Below, one piece after another: positions 23,871 to 32,990 of a stretch of DNA of 38,435 bases. This stretch comes from an uncultured Lachnospiraceae bacterium (lineage in GTDB: Bacteria > Bacillota > Clostridia > Lachnospirales > Lachnospiraceae). Position 1 is the first letter of the stretch. The number at the start of each line of letters is the position of its first letter. Under the pieces are notes generated by a model. It had not been told where the DNA came from, searched no databases, and saw nothing but the letters and a program-made list of their open reading frames with translations. The stretch covers positions 1 to 38,435 of the forward strand of contig CACXAT010000033.1 of the NCBI GenBank assembly GCA_902765725.1, written 5' to 3'. The position numbers and the translations under genes were made by a program.

Positions 23871-26090
23871 ATGACTTATGCGGATGTGATCGTGGATATA
23901 ACGGCAAAGGCGCTTGACCGGCCCTTTCAGTACCTGATTCCGGAGCACCTGGAAAATGAGGTGGAGGAGGGGACTATCGTAGAGGCTCCCTTCGGTAATG
24001 GAAACCGGAAGATCACAGGCTATGTCATGTCACTGTCTCACAGCGCAAAGATCGATCCGGAGAAGATCAAACCGATCCTGAGAGTCGTCACATCCCTCTC
24101 CGATGAGGAGAAGCGTCTGACCGCCCTTGCGGTCTGGATCCGGGACAGATACGGCTCGACCATGGCCGCTGCCATGCGCACGGTCCTTCCGGCCAGGAAG
24201 AAGACGGCTGCCAGACAGAAAAGGATCGTGGTGCTGGCGGTACCTGAGGAGAGCGCGCGAAGAGAACTGGATACGATGCGCAGAAAGCATCAGACCGCAA
24301 GGGTCCGGCTGATGGAGGCTCTGGTGGAAGAAAAGAGGCTTCCCTATGAGATCTGTGCAGAGAAGCTGCATATCACATCGGCAGTTGTCAGCGCCCTTGT
24401 CAGGAAGGGACTGGTCACGGTGGAGCGGACCAGGGTGTACCGCAATCCTGCCATGCCAGGAGAAGCCGCTCTGCGGGATACGGTTCTCAATGAAGAACAG
24501 CAGCAGGCTGTGGATACGGTCTGCAGAGGCTGGGTGAATGGCCCCTCCGGGAGGTTTCTGATCCACGGCGTGACCGGAAGCGGCAAGACGGAAGTTTATA
24601 TTGAACTGATCGCCCGGGCGGCTGCCATGGGACGCCAGGCGATCGTGCTGATCCCCGAGATCGCGCTGACCTATCAGACGCTGATGCGGTTCTATCATCG
24701 TTTCGGCGGCAGGGTCTCGGTGATCCATTCAAAAATGAGCGCGGGGGAGAAACAGGACCAGTTCGACCGGGCAAGACAGGGCGATCTTGACGTGATGATC
24801 GGTCCCAGGTCCGCTCTGTTTACCCCGTTCCCGAATCTCGGGATCATAGTGATCGATGAGGAGCATGAGGAGAGCTATCGGAGCGAACAGTCTCCGAGGT
24901 ATCAGGCCCGGGAGGTCGCCTTTCAGCGCGCTAAGCTGGAGAATGCCTGTGTGGTGCTGGGCTCCGCGACACCGTCCCTGGAATCCTACCATGCGGCAAT
25001 GACCGGCGGTATCACGCTGATCCGTCTGACGAAGCGCGCCATGGACGCGCAGCTTCCGGACGTAAAGATCGTTGACATGAGGGGCGAGCTGCCTGCCGGC
25101 AACGGGTCCATCCTAAGTGAGGAGCTCCTTGGGAGGATGGAGGAGACACTGCGCAGGAAGGAGCAGATCATGCTGTTCCTGAACCGGAGAGGGTATGCGG
25201 GTTTTATCACCTGCACCTCCTGCGGCCATGTGGTGAAGTGCCCTCACTGCGACGTATCCCTGACCCTGCATAAGGGCGGACGTCTGCTGTGTCATTACTG
25301 CGGCTATGAGACGGTCATGCCGAAAAGCTGTCCGGAGTGCGAAAGCCCGTTTCTTCGCACCTTTCAGACCGGTACCGAGCAGGTGGAGCAGGAGATCAGT
25401 ATGAGGTTTCCGGATGCAAGGATCGTCCGGATGGATAAGGACACCACATCGGGCAAGGACGGGCAGCTGAAGGTGCTGTCTCCCTTTGCTTCCCATGAGG
25501 CCGACATCATGGTCGGCACACAGATGATCGTGAAGGGACATGATTTCCCCGACGTGACCCTGGTGGGGATCCTGATGGCGGATATGTCCCTGAATATACC
25601 AAACTACAGGGCTGCGGAGCGCACCTTCCAGCTGCTGACTCAGGCGGCCGGAAGAGCGGGAAGAGCCGGAAGGGCGGGAACGGTGCTGATCCAGACCTGC
25701 CAGCCCTCCCACTATGCGGTGCAGTGTGCGTCGCAGCAGGATTATGAGGCTTTTTACAGTCAGGAGATTTCTTACAGGGATATGGCTGGATATCCTCCCT
25801 GCGGGAGTCTGGTGGCGGTCCATATGGGGTGTGCCGACCAGGAGCATCTGAGTCTTGCTGCCGGGTATGTGCGGCAGTTCCTGATAAAGATCCTGGGAAA
25901 GGCGCCGGTCCGGATACTGGGACCTGCACCGGAACCGGTTGCGAAGATCGCGGATGTCTGGCGTCAGGTACTCTATCTCAAGGGCGGAAGCCCGGCTCTG
26001 CTGAGAGCCGCGAGAAACCGTCTGGAGCGCTATATCGAACTCAACGACGGGTTTGCCAGCGTGGAGATCACATTTGACGCGACAATCTGA
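23871..26090 (+). CDS. priA: Primosomal replication restart helicase PriA
   Basis: 3'-5' DNA helicase that reloads the replisome at collapsed forks; 739 residues. N-terminal 3'BD domain (VIVDITAKALDRPFQYLIP), winged-helix region, Walker A GVTGSGKT at 233-240, DEEH box, then a zinc-binding insert with four CxxC pairs (CTSCGH, CPHC, CHYCG, CPEC), and helicase motif VI in QAAGRAGRAGR. All parts are complete. The only ribosome binding site candidate, AAGGAG, is about 15 bases before the ATG inside the end of murE. The promoter of def lies in its last codons. Confidence 0.97.
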   Translation: MTYADVIVDITAKALDRPFQYLIPEHLENEVEEGTIVEAPFGNGNRKITGYVMSLSHSAKIDPEKIKPILRVVTSLSDEEKRLTALAVWIRDRYGSTMAAAMRTVLPARKKTAARQKRIVVLAVPEESARRELDTMRRKHQTARVRLMEALVEEKRLPYEICAEKLHITSAVVSALVRKGLVTVERTRVYRNPAMPGEAALRDTVLNEEQQQAVDTVCRGWVNGPSGRFLIHGVTGSGKTEVYIELIARAAAMGRQAIVLIPEIALTYQTLMRFYHRFGGRVSVIHSKMSAGEKQDQFDRARQGDLDVMIGPRSALFTPFPNLGIIVIDEEHEESYRSEQSPRYQAREVAFQRAKLENACVVLGSATPSLESYHAAMTGGITLIRLTKRAMDAQLPDVKIVDMRGELPAGNGSILSEELLGRMEETLRRKEQIMLFLNRRGYAGFITCTSCGHVVKCPHCDVSLTLHKGGRLLCHYCGYETVMPKSCPECESPFLRTFQTGTEQVEQEISMRFPDARIVRMDKDTTSGKDGQLKVLSPFASHEADIMVGTQMIVKGHDFPDVTLVGILMADMSLNIPNYRAAERTFQLLTQAAGRAGRAGRAGTVLIQTCQPSHYAVQCASQQDYEAFYSQEISYRDMAGYPPCGSLVAVHMGCADQEHLSLAAGYVRQFLIKILGKAPVRILGPAPEPVAKIADVWRQVLYLKGGSPALLRAARNRLERYIELNDGFASVEITFDATI

Positions 26091-26102
26091 TCAGAATATG
26101 AA
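26074..26102 (+). promoter_or_regulatory. Possible promoter for the def-fmt operon
   Basis: TTGACG (26074-26079), 17-bp spacer, TATGAA (26097-26102), spanning the end of priA. The -35 is good, the -10 weak. Confidence 0.42.
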
Positions 26103-26132
26103 AAAACTTAAGGAAAATTGGAGGCTTTATTT

Positions 26133-26633
26133 ATGGCATTAAGACAGATCAGGGTTTATGGTGATGATATTCTTACCAAGAAATGCAGGGAAGTGAAGGA
26201 AATGACTCCCCGGCTGAGGGAACTGATCGATGATATGCTGGAGACCATGTATGATGCAGATGGCGTGGGACTGGCTGCGCCGCAGGTCGGTGTGCTCCGC
26301 CGGATCGTAGTGATCGATGTGGGAGAAGGTCCCATTGTTCTGGTCAATCCCAGGATCACTCTGCAGGAGGGCGAGCAGGAGGGCATGGAAGGCTGCCTGT
26401 CCGTGCCGGGTAAGATCGGACAGGTCACCCGCCCCGATCATGTGATCGCAGAGGGCCTGGACAGGGATATGAATCCTGTGACGGTAGAGGGCGAGGGCCT
26501 TCTTGCCAGAGCGCTGTGCCATGAGATCGATCACCTGGAGGGTGTCGTGTATACCTCGAAGGTCGAGGGCGAGCTGTATGACGCGGGCGCCTTTGACGAT
26601 GAGGAAGAAGACGAAGAGACTGCTGAAGAATAA
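26133..26633 (+). CDS. def: Peptide deformylase
   Basis: Metalloenzyme removing the N-formyl group from new proteins at the ribosome exit. 166 residues from the ATG at 26133 (GGAGG at 26120-26124). All three motifs are present: GVGLAAPQ (44-51), EGCLS (86-90, metal-binding Cys88) and HEIDH (130-134). A very acidic C-terminal tail (DDEEEDEETAEE) is typical of some clostridial versions. fmt follows 22 bp downstream, pairing deformylation with formylation. Confidence 0.97.
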   Translation: MALRQIRVYGDDILTKKCREVKEMTPRLRELIDDMLETMYDADGVGLAAPQVGVLRRIVVIDVGEGPIVLVNPRITLQEGEQEGMEGCLSVPGKIGQVTRPDHVIAEGLDRDMNPVTVEGEGLLARALCHEIDHLEGVVYTSKVEGELYDAGAFDDEEEDEETAEE

Positions 26634-26655
26634 AACAGGTACGGGAGACAGAACA

Positions 26656-27591
26656 TTGGCTGATGTTGTATTTATGGGGACTCCGGATTTCGCGGAGGGG
26701 ATCCTGCAGGCACTCATCGACTCGGAATATAAAGTAACGGCAGTGTTTACGCAGCCGGACCGCCCGAAGGGGAGAAAAGGGCTTCTTCAGGCTCCTCCGG
26801 TGAAGGAACTGGCACTGAAGCATGACATCCCGGTGTATCAGCCGGAGCGGATCCGCAGGGAAGAAAACGCCGGGATCCTGAGAGAGCTGAATCCTGATTA
26901 CATCGTAGTTGCCGCGTTCGGACAGATCATCCCGAAAAGCATTCTGGAGATCCCAAAGTACGGCTGTCTGAATGTCCATGCGTCCCTCCTTCCCAGATGG
27001 AGAGGGGCGGCTCCGATCCAGTGGTCGATCCTGACCGGAGAGAAGGAGACCGGAGTGACCATCATGCAGATGGCAGAGGGACTGGATACCGGGGACATCA
27101 TAGACCAGGTGACAGTTCCGATCAGTGAGGATGAGACGGGCGGCAGTCTGTTCGACAAGCTGATGAATGCAGGGGCGCAGCAGCTCATTAAGACAATGGA
27201 CAGCATAGGGCGCGGCGAAGCTGTATGGACACCGCAGGGCGAAGAGAGCCCGACTCCTTATGCGAAGATGCTTACACGCTCGACCGGCCAGGTGAACTGG
27301 ACCAGAAGCGCCGTCGAGATCGAGCGGATGATCCGGGCCCTGGATCCCTGGCCCGGCACCTACACCTACCTGGATCAGAGGATGCTGAAGCTGTGGAAGG
27401 CATCCGTTCCCGGAATCAGTGCCGGGGCCGGCTGCGGGACGATCGTGAGCGTCTCGAAGGACGCGATCGACGTGCAGACAGGAGACGGGATCCTGAGGCT
27501 TCTGGAGGTGCAGCCGGAAGGCAAGAAACGAATGAAATCAGATGCATACATACGGGGGTATCATCCGGAGGAAGGAACCATCCTCGGGTGA
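26656..27591 (+). CDS. fmt: Methionyl-tRNA formyltransferase (TTG start)
   Basis: Transfers a formyl group from 10-formyl-THF to initiator Met-tRNA. 311 residues, as usual. The start is taken as TTG at 26656: it gives the conserved opening ADVVFMGTPDFAEGIL and has GGGAGA at 26643-26648. No in-frame ATG or GTG fits, and an upstream ATG at 26503 would lie inside def. Catalytic region: HASLLPRWRGAAPIQW (Asn-His-Asp site region) and LDTGDI. The C-terminal OB-like tRNA-binding domain is complete. The rare start codon may keep Fmt levels low compared with Def. Confidence 0.95.
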   Translation: MADVVFMGTPDFAEGILQALIDSEYKVTAVFTQPDRPKGRKGLLQAPPVKELALKHDIPVYQPERIRREENAGILRELNPDYIVVAAFGQIIPKSILEIPKYGCLNVHASLLPRWRGAAPIQWSILTGEKETGVTIMQMAEGLDTGDIIDQVTVPISEDETGGSLFDKLMNAGAQQLIKTMDSIGRGEAVWTPQGEESPTPYAKMLTRSTGQVNWTRSAVEIERMIRALDPWPGTYTYLDQRMLKLWKASVPGISAGAGCGTIVSVSKDAIDVQTGDGILRLLEVQPEGKKRMKSDAYIRGYHPEEGTILG

Positions 27592-27596
27592 TATGA

Positions 27597-27615
27597 ACAG
27601 CTGCCGGGCAGCTGT
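27597..27615 (+). other. Small perfect hairpin between fmt and rsmB
   Basis: ACAGCTGC and GCAGCTGT (8-bp stem, 3-base loop) followed by only a short TTA. Too weak to call a terminator; possibly an RNA processing or stability element. Confidence 0.4.
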
Positions 27616-27642
27616 TTAGGAAAGAACGAGCGGGGCGCGATT

Positions 27643-29001
27643 ATGGCAGGCACAGTGAATTTACGGGAGATTGTCCTGGGTGTACTCATGGAAGTGACGG
27701 AGCGGGAGGCGTACAGCCATATCGCTCTGCGCAATACGCTGGAAAAATATCAGTATCTGCCCAAGCATGACCGCGCGTTTATTTCCAGGGTCACCGAGGG
27801 AACGCTGGAGAACCTGATCCAGATCGATTATGTGATCGAGTGCTTCTCCAAGGTCCCGATCTATAACATGAAGCCTCTGATCCGCAATCTTCTGCGGATG
27901 AGTGTGTATCAGCTGAAGTATATGGATAACATCCCGGAGTCCGCGGTTGTCAATGAGGCTGTGCGCCTGGCCCAGAAGAGGGGATTCTATAACCTGAAGG
28001 GCTTTGTGAACGGAGTGCTCCGCGCCGCGGTCAGGGGGCTGGACTATATTACGTATCCATCGGCGGATGTGAACCCGATCGAGTATCTGTCGGTGCGCTA
28101 TTCCATGCCGCAGTGGATTCTGAGAAAATGGATGGACCAGTTCTCCTTCGAAGAGGTGGAGAAGGTCTGTGCCTCCTTCCAGGAGGATGAGCCGGTAACT
28201 GTGAGGCTTCGCACCGACCGCGTGTCGAAGGAGGAGATCATCGAGTCTCTGGAGTCGGAGGGTGTGACCTGTGAGCAGCATCCCTATCTGGACTATGCCA
28301 TCAGACTGTCGGACTTCAACTATCTGCAGGCACTGACGGCATTTCGTAACGGCTGGATCTATGTTCAGGATGTAAGCTCCATGCTGGTGGCGGAAGCGGC
28401 CGCACCGAACTGGGGAGATTACTGCATAGACGTATGTGCCGCGCCGGGCGGAAAGAGTACACATATCTCGGATAAGCTGAAGGGCAGCGGATATGTGGAA
28501 GCCAGGGACAAGAGCGAAGACAAGGTCATGATGATGCAGGAGAATATCGAGCGCCTGGGAATCATCAATATGGTCGCGGCGCTGAAGGACGCCACGGTAT
28601 TCGACCAGAATTCATTTCACAAGGCAGATATCGTGCTGTGCGACGTCCCCTGCTCGGGCCTGGGAGTGATCGGCCGCAAGCAGGATATCCGCTACCGCAT
28701 GAATCCCACAAGGCAGGAGGAGCTGGTGCGGATCCAGAGACGCATCCTGTCGGTTGCCCAGAATTATGTCAAGCCGGGAGGCGTGCTGATCTATTCGACC
28801 TGTACGATCGGGGCGGATGAGAATCAGATGAATCTGAAGTATTTCCTGGATAACTTCCCGTTCCGGCTGGATTCACTCGACCCCTATCTTCCGGAGCAGC
28901 TTCGGTGCCGTACCAGTGAGGGCGGCTATATCCAGCTTCTGCCGGGCGTTCATGAGACAGACGGCTTCTTTATAGCAAGACTGAAGAGATATGATGAGTG
29001 A
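27643..29001 (+). CDS. rsmB: 16S rRNA m5C967 methyltransferase
   Basis: SAM-dependent RNA cytosine methyltransferase (RsmB/Sun). 452 residues. The N-terminal NusB-like RNA-binding domain (1-150) includes VNEAVRLAQK and FVNGVLRA. The methyltransferase domain has the SAM motif VCAAPGGKSTHI, motif IV with catalytic-loop cysteine DVPCSGLGVIG, and motif VI STCTI with the nucleophilic Cys. All are intact. The start ATG has only a weak ribosome binding site (GCGGGGCG). Its end overlaps rlmN by 11 bp, so the two rRNA methylases are probably co-translated. Confidence 0.96.
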   Translation: MAGTVNLREIVLGVLMEVTEREAYSHIALRNTLEKYQYLPKHDRAFISRVTEGTLENLIQIDYVIECFSKVPIYNMKPLIRNLLRMSVYQLKYMDNIPESAVVNEAVRLAQKRGFYNLKGFVNGVLRAAVRGLDYITYPSADVNPIEYLSVRYSMPQWILRKWMDQFSFEEVEKVCASFQEDEPVTVRLRTDRVSKEEIIESLESEGVTCEQHPYLDYAIRLSDFNYLQALTAFRNGWIYVQDVSSMLVAEAAAPNWGDYCIDVCAAPGGKSTHISDKLKGSGYVEARDKSEDKVMMMQENIERLGIINMVAALKDATVFDQNSFHKADIVLCDVPCSGLGVIGRKQDIRYRMNPTRQEELVRIQRRILSVAQNYVKPGGVLIYSTCTIGADENQMNLKYFLDNFPFRLDSLDPYLPEQLRCRTSEGGYIQLLPGVHETDGFFIARLKRYDE

Positions 29002-30031
29002 GAAAACTGACATCCTGACCCGAACTCTGGAAGAGCTTAAGGCAGACATGGAGGAGATCGGGGAGAAGAGTTTCCGCGCGAAACAGATCTACGAATGGCT
29101 TCATGTGCATCACGCTGGTTCCTTTGGCGAGATGACCAGCCTGTCCAAGGCGCTCAGAGAGAAGCTGGAGAAGAATTTCGAGATCCCTTCCCTCCGCACG
29201 CTGGAGGTGCTCACCTCCCGGATCGACGGGACAAGAAAGTACCTGTTTGCCCTGGAGGACGGCAATGTGATCGAATCGGTCCTGATGCGGTACAGCTACG
29301 GCATATCAGTCTGCATCTCCTCGCAGGTCGGCTGCCGGATGGGCTGCCGCTTCTGTGCTTCCACGATCGGCGGCCGGGTGAGGGATCTGACCGCTTCCGA
29401 GATGCTCTGCCAGGTCCTGGAGATCTCGCGGCAGGCGGGCGAGCGCGTGGGCCATGTGGTGATCATGGGAAGCGGCGAGCCGCTCGATAATTACGACAAT
29501 CTGGTACGGTTCCTGCGGATCATCGGAGATCCGGACGGTGAGCGCCTGAGCCTTCGGGACATAACCGTCAGCACCTGCGGGATCGTGCCGAACATATACG
29601 CTCTTGCGGATGAGGGACTGCCGGTCACACTGGCTCTCTCCCTGCACGCCCCCAGCCAGGAGAAGAGGGAGAGATTGCTTCCGATCTCGCTTAAGTATCA
29701 GCTTCCCGAGGTGTTGGAGGCCATGCAGTATTATTTCAGCAAGACCGGCAGGCGCATTACCTTTGAATACAGCTGCGTGGAGGGGGAAAACACATCCCCG
29801 GAGGACGCAGTGATGCTGGCGGATCTGGTCCGGGGAATGAACTGTCATATCAATCTGATCCCGGTTAATCCGGTGGAGGAGAGAGCCTTCCGGCGGCCGG
29901 ACCGCAGAGATATCGAAGCTTTCAGGCGGATGCTTGAAAAACGAGGGATTTCTGTTACTATTAGGAGAGAAATGGGCCGTGATATCAATGGTGCATGCGG
30001 CCAGCTGAGAAGAAGTTACCTGGAGAAATGA
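28991..30031 (+). CDS. rlmN: Dual-specificity 23S A2503/tRNA A37 methyltransferase
   Basis: Radical SAM enzyme making 2-methyladenosine. 346 residues. The iron-sulfur cluster motif is CRMGCRFC with C115, C119 and C122; the methyl-carrying Cys near the end is C336 in NGACGQLRR. GEPLDNYDNL is the SAM-binding GEP motif. Two consecutive ATGs (28991, 28994) could start it. It overlaps rsmB by 11 bp; the phosphatase gene begins at its 3' end. Confidence 0.97.
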   Translation: MMSEKTDILTRTLEELKADMEEIGEKSFRAKQIYEWLHVHHAGSFGEMTSLSKALREKLEKNFEIPSLRTLEVLTSRIDGTRKYLFALEDGNVIESVLMRYSYGISVCISSQVGCRMGCRFCASTIGGRVRDLTASEMLCQVLEISRQAGERVGHVVIMGSGEPLDNYDNLVRFLRIIGDPDGERLSLRDITVSTCGIVPNIYALADEGLPVTLALSLHAPSQEKRERLLPISLKYQLPEVLEAMQYYFSKTGRRITFEYSCVEGENTSPEDAVMLADLVRGMNCHINLIPVNPVEERAFRRPDRRDIEAFRRMLEKRGISVTIRREMGRDINGACGQLRRSYLEK

Positions 30032-30036
30032 GACAT

Positions 30037-30759
30037 ATGGAATCCTACTGCCAGACAGATGTCGGATTAAAAAGGAATAATAATCAGGACTTTGTCTATG
30101 CGTCCAATCACAATGTGGGGACGCTGGCAGGACTGCTGATCGTCGCGGACGGCATGGGCGGACAGGCTGCCGGCGACCTTGCTTCGCGTCTGTGTGTCGA
30201 GACCATGGTGGACTCGATCCAGGCGTCCTCCAGGACTGGGGCGGTACGGGTTCTCTCAGAGGCCATCCGGACAGCCAACGCAGCAGTTACTTCTCGGGCT
30301 GCCTCGGATCCGGCTCTGGACGGGATGGGCACCACGCTGGTGGCGGCCGTGCCCGAGAACGGGAGCCTGATCGTTGCCAATGTAGGAGATTCCAGAATGT
30401 ATCTGATCGATGACGACAGGATCGACCAGATCACCCACGACCATTCACTGGTCGAAGAGATGGTAAGAGCCGGGAAGCTCAAGAGAGAGCAGGCGAGGAA
30501 CCATCCCAAGAAGAATATCATCACCCGTGCGATCGGAGAGCCGGGAGATCCCGAGATCGATTTCTTCGATGTTGCCCTGAACCGCGGCGACATCGCCCTG
30601 CTGTGCTCGGACGGTCTTTCCAATATGGTGGAAGACGAGCAGATCTTCCGGATCGTCAGGAACGCAGAGAGTCTGCCGGAAGCGGGCCGTAAGCTGGTCG
30701 ACGCGGCGAACCGGGCAGGCGGCAGGGATAATATATCCGTTGTGCTGGCAAAGTTCTGA
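30037..30759 (+). CDS. stp: PP2C-type Ser/Thr protein phosphatase (PrpC/Stp)
   Basis: Metal-dependent phosphatase that reverses phosphorylation by PrkC-type kinases in the cytosol. 240 residues from the ATG at 30037, supported by GGAG 11 bases upstream; an ATG at 30028 (overlapping the rlmN stop as ATGA) is possible but too close to the GGAG. PPM motifs: RNNNQD (Q in place of E), VADGMGG with metal-binding Asp, GDSRMYLI, CSDGLSNMV and GGRDNISVVL. The following gene is its partner kinase, the usual Firmicute arrangement. Confidence 0.95.
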   Translation: MESYCQTDVGLKRNNNQDFVYASNHNVGTLAGLLIVADGMGGQAAGDLASRLCVETMVDSIQASSRTGAVRVLSEAIRTANAAVTSRAASDPALDGMGTTLVAAVPENGSLIVANVGDSRMYLIDDDRIDQITHDHSLVEEMVRAGKLKREQARNHPKKNIITRAIGEPGDPEIDFFDVALNRGDIALLCSDGLSNMVEDEQIFRIVRNAESLPEAGRKLVDAANRAGGRDNISVVLAKF

Positions 30760-30813
30760 GCGGCACGAACAGACTGGTTTAGTAGTATTGCAGAGTAGAA
30801 TCAGGTAAAGACT

Positions 30814-31446
30814 ATGTTGAATGCAGGCGATTTTCTTCAGAATCGGTATGAGATTATCAATTGCATAGGATCCGGCGGAATGGCAGATGTGTTTCGTGCC
30901 AGGGATCATAAACTGAACCGCTTTGTTGCCATTAAGGTGCTCAAGAGTGAGCTTCGCAGCGACAAGGAGTTTGTGTCCAAATTCCGCGTGGAAGCGCAGG
31001 CAGCGGCAGGCCTGTCTCATCCGAATATCGTCAATGTGTACGATGTCGGGGAAGAGAACGGGACTTATTTCATCGTGATGGAGCTGGTAGAGGGCATCAC
31101 GCTGAAGGCCTATATCCTGAGCAAGGGGAATCTGTCGGTCCGTGAGACCACCGGGATCTGTCTCCAGGTGGCTTCGGGCCTTGAAGCGGCGCACAATAAC
31201 CATATCATCCACAGGGACGTGAAGCCGCAGAACATTATCATCTCCACAGACGGAACCGCCAAGGTGGCCGATTTCGGAATTGCCAGGGCGGCGAGCGCGG
31301 ATACCATCAATTCCAATGTCATGGGATCCGTTCATTACAGTGCTCCGGAGCAGTCCAGAGGCGGCTATTCCGATGCGAGGAGCGATATCTATTCTCTACC
31401 GGAAGAGTTCCCTTCGACGGGGATTCCACGGTCGAGGTGGCGCTGA
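30814..31446 (+). pseudogene. prkC: PASTA Ser/Thr kinase PrkC/PknB, N-terminal part, frame broken
   Basis: Kinase-domain half of a PrkC-like membrane kinase that senses peptidoglycan and controls growth and wall synthesis. ATP-loop GSGGMADVF at 19-27, K41, E60, HRDVKPQN (133-140), DFG (153-155), APEQ (177-180). After DIYSL (residue 195) the frame runs into 15 unrelated residues and stops. The expected continuation TGRVPFDGDSTVEVALKH resumes at 31398 in another frame. The family normally has about 8 residues (like GITLYEML) in between, so about 25 nt are missing at 31397/31398. Restoring 25 nt gives one frame of about 732 codons to 32987. Kinase subdomain IX is damaged; either a real mutation or an assembly gap. 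Confidence 0.85.
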
Positions 31447-32987
31447 AGCATCTGAAGGAAGAGATCATCTCGCCGCGGGACATCATTCCGGATCTTCCCA
31501 GGGCGATCGAGCAGATCATCCTGAAATGTACGCAGAAAAGCCCGGACAGGCGCTATCAGACGATGGCGCAGCTGATCCGTGACCTGAAGGAATCCCTGGT
31601 AAACCCGAATGGTGATTTTGTCAGGATCGCTTCCGAGAATCCGACGGGAGCCACGCACAGGTATTCAAAAGAAGACCTGGAGGAGATCAACCGCAGGTCC
31701 CAGGATCCGGACGGGTATCCAGGCCTGTTTGACGACCGGTACGATGACCATGACCTCTATTCCGGCGAGGATGAGGATCCGGACGGATATTATGATGAGC
31801 GCGATGAGTATGACCCGGATGACCTGATCGATGATCCCGGAAGAGGCAGAGGAAGAGGCCGCCGCACAAGACGCACAAGGAGGGGCTCAGAAGGCTCCGA
31901 CCGGATCGTGACCGTCATCTCTATCCTCGTAGCGCTGGCAGTGGGCGGGATGATCCTGTATCTGATCATCCACACCTTTGACCTGCTCGGAGGAGGCGGC
32001 AGCTCGAACTCCACCGAGAAGGACAGCGCAGTGACCATCGATCTGACGGCAGGGACAGTGAAGGTGCCGGACCTGCTCGGCAAGACGGAAAATGAAGCCC
32101 AGCAGATCCTCAGGGACAACAACCTGGGTTATAAATACCTCGGAGAGACCAGCTCGGACGAATACGCGGCAGGTCAGATCGCGGGTCAGGATACGGCTCC
32201 GGGAAGCACGGTCAAGACCAATACCCGGATCGGATACACCCTGTCCATCGGCTCGGCCCAGGCTCTGACGGTTCCTGACCTGACAAACAAGACCCAGGCG
32301 GATGCCGAGAAAGCCCTTGCCAGCATCGGACTGCTGGTATCCGTGGATAATACCAGATACAGCGACGAAGTGGTATCGGGCAATGTTATCACGACGAATC
32401 CGGGAGCCGGATCTTCCGTGCATGAAGGCGATACGGTAACAATCTATGTCAGCCAGGGACAGAATTCACAGTCTGTCCAGGTTCCGGATACGAGAGGCAA
32501 ATACAAGGAAGACGCCATGGCCATGCTGACCAATTCCGGTCTGTATGTCTATGTGGCAAGCGAGCCCAGCACAACCGTGGACGCGAATCTTGTGATCCGT
32601 CAGGACATCGCTCCCGGTTCCAGCGTGCAGACCGGATCTTCCATCACGATCACGGTCTCTACGGGACCGGAGAATGCGATCGTGATCGATCCGGATACGG
32701 GGATGGACCCCACAACGCTGGCAGGAAACTCAGGGGCGTGGATGTGCTATGCCCAGCTGCAGGCACCCCAGGGCGCGGCAGAGGGAAGTACCTTCAGGGT
32801 CACCCTGGAGCAGAACGGAAGTGAAGTGACCGTGTTCGAAGGAACCGGCACCTTCCCGTTCCTTCTGAATGTCCGGGGGCAGGACGGTGTATCTACGGGA
32901 ACCGCCTATGTGTATATGCTGGATGCATCCGGCAATATACTGTCGACCACAAAGTATGATGGAATTGCCTTCTATCAGCAGGGGTGA
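31398..32987 (+). pseudogene. prkC: PASTA Ser/Thr kinase PrkC/PknB, C-terminal part
   Basis: Continuation of the kinase in the second frame. It begins TGRVPFDGDSTV and ends the kinase lobe with DRRYQTMAQLIRDL. A linker first very acidic, then rich in Arg/Gly (RGRGRGRRTRRTRR) leads to one membrane helix (IVTVISILVALAVGGMILYL). Outside the cell are three PASTA repeats starting VKVPDLLGK, LTVPDLTNK and VQVPDTRGK, then a ~95-residue C-terminal domain. PASTA repeats bind muropeptides. If expressed alone from the GTG at 31437 it would be an inactive membrane stub. rsgA starts 3 bp after its stop. Confidence 0.85.
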
Positions 32988-32990
32988 TGC

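Noticed and set aside
22398..23948. Long - strand open frame opposite murE
   Set aside because: Shadow of MurE; His/Leu/Asp-rich translation without family features.
26503..26655. Upstream extension of fmt from an ATG inside def
   Set aside because: The added residues are the out-of-frame reading of def; the TTG at 26656 with GGGAGA gives the conserved N-terminus.
27597..27615. Terminator between fmt and rsmB
   Set aside because: The stem is perfect but lacks a T-run, and the genes around it read as one operon.
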